Notes under the pieces: model-generated
Databases searched by the model: none
What the model was told of the DNA's origin: nothing
Seen by the model: only the letters and a program-made list of their open reading frames with translations
Part shown: piece by piece, positions 57,647-64,000 of the stretch
How positions within the stretch are numbered: position 1 is the stretch's first letter
How the letters are laid out: every line of letters begins with the position of its first letter
Translations under genes and position numbers: made by a program
DNA from: Hyphomicrobiales bacterium
GTDB lineage: Bacteria; Pseudomonadota; Alphaproteobacteria; Rhizobiales; Xanthobacteraceae
Direction of reading: 5' to 3'
Assembly (NCBI GenBank): GCA_017305535.1
Contig: JAFKKN010000011.1
Location: forward strand, 124,001-188,000
Length of the DNA stretch: 64,000 bases

Positions 57647-59608
57647 TCAGCCCACCGCCAGTTGCTTGCGCAACGCGTCCACCGTCTCCGGATTAGCGAG
57701 CGACGACAGGTCGCCCGGGTCCTTGTTTTCGAACACCGCGCGCAGCACGCGACGCATGATTTTCAGGTTGCGCGTGCGCGGCAGGTCGTCGACGAAGACG
57801 ATGCGCTCCGGACGGTAGGACGCGCCCATGCCCTTCACCAGCGCGCCGGACAGTTCCTCGGCGATGCCGTCCGACGCAACGCCTGGCATCAGCACGCAGG
57901 CGCAGACGATCGTCGATCCCTTCACCGGATGCGGAATGCCGAATACCGCGGCTTCCGCCACCTTGCCGGTCGCAACCAGCAGGCCCTCAAGTTCCGACGG
58001 GCCGGTGCGCTTGCCGGAAATCTTGATGGTGTCGTCGGAGCGGCCGAGAATGTAGTAGAGGCCGTCGGTGCCCTGCATGGCGAAATCGCCGTGCACCCAA
58101 ATGCCAGGCAACGTGCTCCAGTAATTGTCGATGTAGCGCGCATCGGCCTTCCAAAGGCTTTTCGTCAATCCGATCGACGAGTGGCGCAGGATCAGTTCGC
58201 CGACCTCGCCGGGCGGCACCTTGTTGCCGGCCAGATCGACGATATCGGCGCCGACGCCGAGCGCCCGTCTTGAGAACGAGCCGGGATTCATCGGGTGGTT
58301 CGGCGTGCCGAGGAAGATGCAGCCGCCGACCTCGGTGCCGCCGGAAATATTGATGATCGGCAGTCGCCGCTTGCAGACATGCTCGAAGAACCATTGCCAC
58401 GGCGCGGCGGTCCATGCCTCGCCGCCGGACGTCGTCATGCGCAGGCTGGAGAGATCGTAGTTCTCCACTTCTTCGCCATAGCGCATCAGGCTGCGCACGA
58501 TGGTGGGCGAGACGCCGAGATAGCTGACGCGATGGTCCTGGATCAGCCGCCAGAACCGTCCCGTGTCCGGATAATCCGGCGTGCCTTCGGCCACCAGCAG
58601 GCTGGCGCCGGCGAAGCTCGGGATGCAGGCGGTCATCGCGCCGACCATCCAGCCCATGTCGCTCATGAAGAAGAAGCGATCGGTCGGCTTGAAGTCGCAG
58701 CAGATGATGATGTCGCGCGTCACCATCGAGCCGATGAAGCCGATCTGGGTCCAGACACAGCCCTTCGGCTCGCCGGTGGTACCCGAGGTGTAGAGCAGGA
58801 TCGCCGGTGCATCGGCCGGCATTTCGACCGTGGCGATATCGCCATTCTTGTCCGTCGTGATGTCGTGCCACCAATGATCGCGGCCGGCGCGCATCGGCGT
58901 GTCGATCGACAATCCGCCGCGATCGACCACGACCACGTGCCGCACGCTTGGGGCCTGCTCCAGCGCGATGTCGAGCACGGATTTCAGTGGTCCCGGAGAG
59001 CCGCGCCGCCAGGTGCCATTGGCGGTGATCACGGCTTTCGCTTCGCCATGGTTGAGGCGGGAGACGATCGGGGCAGGACCGAAGCCGGAAAACAGCGGCA
59101 GCAGGATCGCGCCGAGCTTCATGATCGCGAAGAAGGCCACGAACGTTTCTGGCAGGTTCGGCATGTAAAGCGCGACGACGTCGCCTTGCCCGATGCCGAG
59201 ATCGCGCAGGCCCTGTGCCAGATGGCAAACTTCGCGATCGAGATCGCGGTAGCTGAGCGTGCGCTGCTCCTTTTTGTCTTCGCCTTCCCACACCAGAAAG
59301 GTCTGATCCCACACCGGCGTATCGCGATGCTTGTCGATGCAGTTCAGGACGATGTTGGTGGTGCCGCCGACGCACCAGCGCGCCCATGGTTCGCCGCGCG
59401 AGGTATCCAGCATCTTGTCGTAAGGTTTGTAGAAGCGCACGTCGCAGAACTTGAACACCTGCTCCATGAGCCAGGCCGGATCGGTCTCGGCGGCGGCCGC
59501 GAGGCTGTCGTAGTCAGCGTGACCGGTAGCGTGGAGGAATGCCGTCAGATTGCTTTGCGCGACGAGATCGGGGGAGGGTTCCCAAACATAACGGTTGGCG
59601 TCGCTCAT
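57647..59608 (-). CDS. Acetyl/acetoacetyl-CoA synthetase-like ligase
   Basis: A 653-residue ligase of the AcsA-like subgroup: N-terminal cap, AILLYTSGTTGEPKGCVWTQ (about residue 270), INISGGTEVGGCIFLGTP, then WVHGDFAMQGTDGLYYILGR and SDDTIKISGKRTGPSELE (about residues 520-560). The catalytic lysine region is DDLPRTRNLKIMRR. AGGA precedes the ATG. It is the only gene in its unit, with an operator copy 75-90 bp upstream in the gap it shares with the transglutaminase-like gene. The substrate is likely a short acyl chain. Confidence 0.88.
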   Translation of the reverse strand: MSDANRYVWEPSPDLVAQSNLTAFLHATGHADYDSLAAAAETDPAWLMEQVFKFCDVRFYKPYDKMLDTSRGEPWARWCVGGTTNIVLNCIDKHRDTPVWDQTFLVWEGEDKKEQRTLSYRDLDREVCHLAQGLRDLGIGQGDVVALYMPNLPETFVAFFAIMKLGAILLPLFSGFGPAPIVSRLNHGEAKAVITANGTWRRGSPGPLKSVLDIALEQAPSVRHVVVVDRGGLSIDTPMRAGRDHWWHDITTDKNGDIATVEMPADAPAILLYTSGTTGEPKGCVWTQIGFIGSMVTRDIIICCDFKPTDRFFFMSDMGWMVGAMTACIPSFAGASLLVAEGTPDYPDTGRFWRLIQDHRVSYLGVSPTIVRSLMRYGEEVENYDLSSLRMTTSGGEAWTAAPWQWFFEHVCKRRLPIINISGGTEVGGCIFLGTPNHPMNPGSFSRRALGVGADIVDLAGNKVPPGEVGELILRHSSIGLTKSLWKADARYIDNYWSTLPGIWVHGDFAMQGTDGLYYILGRSDDTIKISGKRTGPSELEGLLVATGKVAEAAVFGIPHPVKGSTIVCACVLMPGVASDGIAEELSGALVKGMGASYRPERIVFVDDLPRTRNLKIMRRVLRAVFENKDPGDLSSLANPETVDALRKQLAVG

Positions 59609-59682
59609 GGGCTGTCCTACGGTCTTTGAATAGAAGGTGCGAAACTACAATACCGCGCCGCGACGATTGACAATAGCTTGTT

Positions 59683-59698
59683 TCTAACATTTGTTAGA
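59683..59698. promoter_or_regulatory. Operator in the divergent synthetase / transglutaminase-like promoter
   Basis: TCTAACATTTGTTAGA has exact 7-bp arms around TT. It lies 75-90 bp before the synthetase ATG (minus) and 32-47 bp before the transglutaminase-like ATG (plus). Confidence 0.75.
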
Positions 59699-59729
59699 TT
59701 CATTGCGAATGGCTGGCTGATCCAGCGGG

Positions 59730-60419
59730 ATGGTGGACGTGACTGCTTCTCCGAATGCCGATTTTCTGAAACCGACATCCTTCGTCGATAGCGACTCCAC
59801 GCCGGTGCGCGAGTTCGCGGCCTCGGCGCTGCGCGGCTTCGAGAATGCGTCGCCGACCGAGAAGGCGATCCGGCTGTTCGACGCGGTGCGCGACCGGATC
59901 AAGTACGATCCGTTCACTCTCGGCGTCACGCCGCACGATTACCGCGCCAGCACGGTGGCGCAGCGGCCCTCGAACTACTGCGTGCCCAAGGCGATTTTGC
60001 TGGCAGCGGTGCTGCGTGCCGCCGGCATTCCGGCGGCGCCCGGTTTTGCGGACGTGAAGAACCACCTCAACTCGGCCAAACTTTCCGACCTGATGGGGAC
60101 CGACCTCTTCATCTATCACGGCTATGTCGCGCTATGGCTCGACGGCAAGATGTTCAAGGTGACGCCGGCGTTCAACACCGAACTATGCCAGCGCTTCGGC
60201 GTGCGCGAACTGATATTCGACGGCAAGAGCGACGCGCTGTTCCACGAGTTCGATACAAAGAACCGGCGGCATATGGAATATGTCAACGACCGTGGTTGGT
60301 TCGTCGATCCACCGATCGATCAGTTGCTGAGCGATATGCACGCAACTTATCCCAAGCTGTGGGAAAAGGGCGTATCCGCAACTGAGACCGCGCCGGTCGA
60401 GTTCGCGCCGGATCGCTGA
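59730..60419 (+). CDS. Transglutaminase-like cysteine protein
   Basis: A 229-residue protein of the bacterial transglutaminase-like superfamily. KAIRLFDAVRDRIKYDPF, then the nucleophile in NYCVPKAILLAAVLRAAGIP (about Cys90), the His in YHGYVALWLDGK (about His131) and the acidic/Asn position in VTPAFNTELC suggest a complete Cys-His-Asp-like triad. No signal peptide is seen. The role is unknown; it is likely a peptidase, amidase or acyltransferase rather than a crosslinker. An operator copy lies directly upstream, tying it to the acyl-CoA genes. Confidence 0.83.
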   Translation: MVDVTASPNADFLKPTSFVDSDSTPVREFAASALRGFENASPTEKAIRLFDAVRDRIKYDPFTLGVTPHDYRASTVAQRPSNYCVPKAILLAAVLRAAGIPAAPGFADVKNHLNSAKLSDLMGTDLFIYHGYVALWLDGKMFKVTPAFNTELCQRFGVRELIFDGKSDALFHEFDTKNRRHMEYVNDRGWFVDPPIDQLLSDMHATYPKLWEKGVSATETAPVEFAPDR

Positions 60420-60428
60420 TAGTCATCC

Positions 60429-60505
60429 GTCATTGCGAGGAGCATGGCGACGAAGCAATTCAGTTCTTTCTTTTTGGCTTTGTGGATTGCTTCGCTCGCA
60501 ATGAC
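60429..60505. repeat. Palindromic intergenic repeat (GTCATTGCGAG family), copy 1
   Basis: GTCATTGCGAG and CTCGCAATGAC are exact 11-bp inverted ends, with inner CGAAGCAATTCAG / TGGATTGCTTCG partial pairing. It lies between the convergent transglutaminase-like and acyl-CoA dehydrogenase genes. A second copy is at 63887-63963. Confidence 0.8.
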
Positions 60506-60519
60506 CGTGCCGGTAGGCG

Positions 60520-61698
60520 TCAGGCCTTCCCCGCGTCCTGCTTGGCATACTGCACCGCAACGCGGCCGACCTTCTCGCGCGCGATCACCAGCTTCTGGAT
60601 CTGCGCGGTGCCGTCGCCGATCTGTAGGCCCATCACGTCGAGATAGCGCTGATGGAACGGCAGGTCGGTGGTGTAACCGTAGTGGCCATGCGTGAGCAGG
60701 CATTGGTGGATGATTTCGCACGTGGTCTTCGGCACGTACCACTTGCACATCGCAGCCTCGGCTGTATGCGGCAGGCGGCGGTCGCGCAATGAGAGCGTGT
60801 GGAAGCAAAGCTGGCGCATCATGGTGAGTTGCGTCTCGGCTTCCGCCAGCGGGAAACTGACACCCTGGAACTGGGCGATCGGTCGTTCGAACGCGGTGCG
60901 CTCGCGCGAGTATTGCCAGGCCTCGTCCACCGACGCCTGCGCCGGGCCGATGCATTCGAGGCCGATCAGGGCGCGGCTGTAGTCGAAGCCGGTCATGATT
61001 TTTGAGAAGCCCTTGTTCTCCTCCGCCATCAGGCATTCCGCCGGAATGAACACGTCGTCGAAGAACACCGAGCCGCGCCCGACCGGCTTGGTGCCGATGT
61101 CGTCGAAATGGGTGCGGGTGATGCCCTTCTGATTGAGGTCGACGAAGAACGCACTGACGCCGCGCGCGCCGTCCTCCACTTTGCCGGTGCGAGCGAAGAT
61201 CACCGCGGCGTCGCACTGGTCGGCGCAGCTCATCGAGGTCTTTTCACCATTAAGGCGGTATCCGTTGCCGGATTTCTCCGCGCGAAGAATGAGATTGGCG
61301 GCGTCCGATCCGCCGCGTGGCTCGGTGAGGCCGAGGCCGATGATGGCTTCGCCACGCGTCACCTTCGGGAGCCATTCCCTGGCGACGTCGGGTGTCGCAT
61401 GCTGCGCCACCATGCCCCCCATCAGCGAGGCGAGCAGTTGCACGTAGCTGGCGTTGAAGTCGGCATAGGCGATCTGCTCGATGATGACGCCGGCGGTGAC
61501 GCTGCTTTCGCCGAGGCCGCCATAGGCTTCCGGGATGTCGACGCCGATCAGGCCGAGCGATCCCATCTCGGTGAGCATTGCGCGGTCGAGGCGGTGCTCG
61601 GTGGCGCGCCTCTGGTAGTGCGGCGCCAGCTTTTCGGTGGCGAAGCGCTGTGCGGCCTCGCGGAATGCTTCCTGCTGCTCGTTCAGCGTGGTGTCCAA
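60520..61698 (-). CDS. Acyl-CoA dehydrogenase (second copy, GDGT active-site variant)
   Basis: A 392-residue acyl-CoA dehydrogenase. GLTEPRGGSDAANLILRAEK, GTKPVGRGSVFFDDVFIP and DYSRALIGLECIGPAQASVD mark the flavin and substrate domains. The C-terminal motif reads LQIGDGTAQIQKLVIAREK, with Asp where the catalytic Glu of YEGT normally lies. I favour TTG at 61698 (GAGGGG 4-5 nt upstream, giving an N-terminus of (M)DTTLNEQQEAF); ATG at 61734 adds 12 residues but has no ribosome binding site and abuts the operator. It is divergent from the dienoyl-CoA-reductase-like gene. Confidence 0.87.
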   Translation of the reverse strand: MDTTLNEQQEAFREAAQRFATEKLAPHYQRRATEHRLDRAMLTEMGSLGLIGVDIPEAYGGLGESSVTAGVIIEQIAYADFNASYVQLLASLMGGMVAQHATPDVAREWLPKVTRGEAIIGLGLTEPRGGSDAANLILRAEKSGNGYRLNGEKTSMSCADQCDAAVIFARTGKVEDGARGVSAFFVDLNQKGITRTHFDDIGTKPVGRGSVFFDDVFIPAECLMAEENKGFSKIMTGFDYSRALIGLECIGPAQASVDEAWQYSRERTAFERPIAQFQGVSFPLAEAETQLTMMRQLCFHTLSLRDRRLPHTAEAAMCKWYVPKTTCEIIHQCLLTHGHYGYTTDLPFHQRYLDVMGLQIGDGTAQIQKLVIAREKVGRVAVQYAKQDAGKA

Positions 61699-61731
61699 GG
61701 GGCCCTCACGAAATGTCTTGATTTCTTGAAG

Positions 61732-61753
61732 CATTCTAACAACTGTTAGAATG
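61732..61753. promoter_or_regulatory. Best copy of the shared operator, divergent promoter
   Basis: A 22-bp element with ten exact base pairs per arm around AC; its core is TTCTAACAACTGTTAGAA. It lies between the divergent acyl-CoA dehydrogenase and 2,4-dienoyl-CoA-reductase-like genes, 27 bp before the latter's ATG. Confidence 0.8.
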
Positions 61754-61779
61754 TCCGCAATGCCAACGAGAGCCACGTC

Positions 61780-63840
61780 ATGCAAGCCGATCCCGGTCTG
61801 TCGCGCTATCCCCATCTTCTCGCGCCGCTCAAGGTCGGCGGAACGACCTTGCGTAACCGGATGATCATGGGGTCGATGCACACCCGGCTCGATATGGAAG
61901 AGAACGGCGTGGAAAAGATGGCCGCCTTTCTCGCCGAGCGTGCCAGGGGTGAGGTCGGGTTGATCATCACCGGTGGCTACGCACCGAATACCGCCGGATT
62001 GATCGAGCCGGGTGGACCGATACTCACCGACCGCGCGCAAGTGCCGGAACTGCGGCAGATCACCGACGCGGTGCATCGCTACGACAGCAAGATCTGCCTG
62101 CAAATCCTGCATTCCGGCCGCTACGCCAAGCAGGAGGAGTGCCTCGGGCCGTCCAGCATCCGTTCGCGCATCAACCGCTACACGCCGCGCGCGATGACCG
62201 GCGAGGAGATCGAGCAAACGATTGCGGATTACGTGCGTTGCGCGACGCTGGCGCAAGAAGCCGGGTTCGACGGTGTCGAGATCATGGGCTCGGAAGGCTA
62301 CCTCATCAACGAATTCACCGTGCTGCGCACCAACGACCGCACCGACGAATGGGGCGGTTCCGAGGAGAACCGCCATCGCCTTCCGGTGGAACTGGTGAAG
62401 CGCGTGCGCGCCGCGACCGGCAAGGATTTCATCATCATCTATCGCATCTCCGCGCTCGATCTGGTCGAGGGCGGTGCTACCGGCGATGAGATCGACCGGT
62501 TGGCGCAACGGGTCGAGGCCGTGGGTGCCGATATCCTCAACACCGGCATCGGCTGGCACGAAGCCAGAGTGCCGACCATCGCCTATCCGATCCCGCGCGG
62601 AGCGTGGCGCTTTGCCGCGGCGCGGATCAAGCGCGCGGTGAAAATTCCGGTGGTGGCGTCGAACCGCATCAACACGCCGGAATTAGCTGAGGACGTGATC
62701 GGCTCCGGCGATAGCGATCTGGTGTCGATGGCACGGCCGATGCTGGCCGATCCGTTCTTCGCGCAGAAAGCGCGCGAAGGAAAGCCGGAAACCATCAACA
62801 CCTGCATCGCTTGCAATCAGGCATGTCTGGATTTGATCTTCTCGGAACGCAGCGCGACCTGTCTGGTCAATCCGCGCGCCTGCCGCGAGACGCTGTTCGA
62901 GGAGGGGCCTGCGGCGCGTTCGCGCAAGGTGGCGGTGGTCGGCGCTGGCGCCGGCGGGCTCGCCGCGGCCGCGGAAGCCAGCCGGCGTGGTCACAAGGTG
63001 ACGCTATTCGAGGCCTCCGATCGCCTCGGCGGGCAGATCAATCTGGCGCGCGCGGTGCCGGGCAAAGTCGAGTTCGACGAAATGCTGCGCTACTACAGCG
63101 GACGTATCGAAGCAGGGCAGGTGAGCTTGCGGCTGAATACGCCCGTCTCCAAGGCGGACCTCGCCAACGAAGGTTTCGATGCGGTGGTGGTGGCGTCCGG
63201 CGTGCACCCGCGTATGCCGGCGATTCCCGGCATCGATCATTCCAGCGTCGTCGTCTACAGCGATCTTCTCAGCGGCAAGCGCAAGGCGGGGCGACGCGTC
63301 GCCGTCATCGGGGCGGGTGGCATCGGTTTTGACGTCGCCGAATATCTCTGCCACTCACAGCCGGGCGAGACGCCGAAACATCGCGCACTCGATCTCGCCG
63401 ATTTCCAGCGCGAGTGGAACATCGACGCAACTCTGTCGCAGCCGGGCGGCCTCTCTGGCGATCCGCTGGCGCCGCGCGAGGCGTCGCGCGAAATCACCAT
63501 CCTGCAACGCAAGGCATCCCGCCCCGGTGCGGGGCTCGGCGTGTCCACCGGCTGGATTTTGCGCAGCAGCCTCGCCAAGCGTGACGTGAAACTGTTGGCG
63601 GGCGTCAGCTATGACCGCATCGACGACGCGGGGCTCCACATCACCGTCGACGGAAAGCCGCAGGTGCTCGCCGTCGATACCATCGTGATTTGCGCCGGGC
63701 AGGACTCTAACCGCAGCCTTTACGATGAGTTGCGCGCCAGCGGCATCGAGGCGCATGTAATCGGCGGTGCGAAGGAGGCCGCCGAACTCGATGCCATGCG
63801 CGCGATCGATGACGGCGTGAGGGTCGGGCAGGCGCTGTAA
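61780..63840 (+). CDS. 2,4-dienoyl-CoA reductase-like FMN/FAD/Fe-S oxidoreductase
   Basis: A 686-residue old-yellow-enzyme-type flavoprotein. N-terminal FMN barrel (TTLRNRMIMGSMHTRLDMEE, then FDGVEIMGSEGYLINEFTVL), a [4Fe-4S] site CIACNQACLDLIFSERSATC (C-x2-C-x3-C-x11-C, about residues 345-364), then FAD (VAVVGAGAGGLAAAAEASRR) and NAD(P) domains (VAVIGAGGIGFDVAEYL). This is the FadH domain order. Unlike FadH the C-terminal domain carries an insertion around 63380-63500 (residues about 535-570). It probably reduces an unsaturated acyl-CoA or a related ring or enone system in this locus. Confidence 0.9.
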   Translation: MQADPGLSRYPHLLAPLKVGGTTLRNRMIMGSMHTRLDMEENGVEKMAAFLAERARGEVGLIITGGYAPNTAGLIEPGGPILTDRAQVPELRQITDAVHRYDSKICLQILHSGRYAKQEECLGPSSIRSRINRYTPRAMTGEEIEQTIADYVRCATLAQEAGFDGVEIMGSEGYLINEFTVLRTNDRTDEWGGSEENRHRLPVELVKRVRAATGKDFIIIYRISALDLVEGGATGDEIDRLAQRVEAVGADILNTGIGWHEARVPTIAYPIPRGAWRFAAARIKRAVKIPVVASNRINTPELAEDVIGSGDSDLVSMARPMLADPFFAQKAREGKPETINTCIACNQACLDLIFSERSATCLVNPRACRETLFEEGPAARSRKVAVVGAGAGGLAAAAEASRRGHKVTLFEASDRLGGQINLARAVPGKVEFDEMLRYYSGRIEAGQVSLRLNTPVSKADLANEGFDAVVVASGVHPRMPAIPGIDHSSVVVYSDLLSGKRKAGRRVAVIGAGGIGFDVAEYLCHSQPGETPKHRALDLADFQREWNIDATLSQPGGLSGDPLAPREASREITILQRKASRPGAGLGVSTGWILRSSLAKRDVKLLAGVSYDRIDDAGLHITVDGKPQVLAVDTIVICAGQDSNRSLYDELRASGIEAHVIGGAKEAAELDAMRAIDDGVRVGQAL

Positions 63841-63886
63841 GCTTGCACTGTTTGGACGATCACGACGGGATGAGTTGAAATTGTAT

Positions 63887-63963
63887 CGTCATTGTGAGCG
63901 AAGCGATCCAGTCTTTCTTCCGGAGTCTGGATTGCTTCGTCGCTGGCGCTCCTCGCAGTGACG
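63887..63963. repeat. Palindromic intergenic repeat (GTCATTGCGAG family), copy 2
   Basis: CGTCATTGTGAG and CTCGCAGTGACG are inverted ends with GT mismatches, and GATCCAGTCTTTCTTCCGG...GTCTGGATTGCTTCG recalls the copy at 60429. It lies after the dienoyl-CoA-reductase-like gene. The rest of the 160-bp tail shows no gene. Confidence 0.75.
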
Positions 63964-64000
63964 GCAAAATAGGCTATCGAGCCTAAACGCTCTCGCTCAA

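Overview
The window is high-GC DNA, about 62-63% by eye. Gene content and two intergenic repeat families (a CGTCATGGCCGG-type palindrome and a GTCATTGCGAG-type palindrome) point to an alphaproteobacterium of the Bradyrhizobium/Rhodopseudomonas/Afipia group (Nitrobacteraceae). That placement rests on memory of these families and repeats; no search was run. I found no rRNA, tRNA, CRISPR array, prophage or insertion sequence.

Region 1 (1-11.2 kb) is a polysaccharide or glycoconjugate locus with frequent strand switching. It holds two family-2 glycosyltransferases (one cut by the window edge), two FAD-dependent oxidoreductases, two CelD/BcsL-type GNAT acyltransferases, a protein with a GINT1-like propeller domain, a secreted GH5 glycosidase and galE. 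Region 2 (11.3-14.8 kb) has a LysR regulator divergent from a three-gene operon: an exported ankyrin-repeat protein, a guanine-deaminase-like nucleoside deaminase, and a CynX-like MFS permease.

Region 3 (14.9-23.3 kb) is a formate module. A ModE-like/PBP-domain regulator with a dyad-rich upstream region is followed by the minus-strand operon fdsG-fdsB-fdsA-fdsD (NAD-dependent molybdenum formate dehydrogenase), an OFA-family oxalate/formate MFS carrier broken by a single-base frameshift, and a 41-residue carrier companion protein. fdsC/fdhD is not in the window.

Region 4 (23.3-39.3 kb) is a catabolic locus with a MarR regulator divergent from a two-component flavin monooxygenase (flavin reductase plus HpaB-like oxygenase), then a cupin, two complete branched-chain-amino-acid-type (HAAT) ABC importers, a DUF2848/FAH-like protein, an asparaginase, an AllA-type ureidoglycolate lyase and an ornithine-cyclodeaminase-family protein. 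The enzyme mix suggests import and breakdown of a nitrogen-containing, possibly aromatic or heterocyclic, compound. The substrate cannot be read from the sequence.

Region 5 (39.5-63.8 kb) is a large acyl-CoA catabolic locus. It has a third HAAT importer with an acyl-CoA synthetase inside its operon; an acyl-CoA dehydrogenase / carboxylase / enoyl-CoA hydratase / hydrolase operon; an acyl-CoA ligase / thiolase-like / DUF35 operon; and single genes for a crotonase-like protein, an acetyl-CoA-synthetase-like ligase, a transglutaminase-like protein, a second acyl-CoA dehydrogenase and a 2,4-dienoyl-CoA-reductase-like flavoprotein. Every transcription unit in this block has in its promoter region an inverted repeat of the type TCTAACA-NN-TGTTAGA (five locations, six sites). 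This suggests one regulon under a single repressor, probably TetR-type and encoded outside the window. That shared operator, and the unusual active-site residues in three of its enzymes, are the most interesting signals here.
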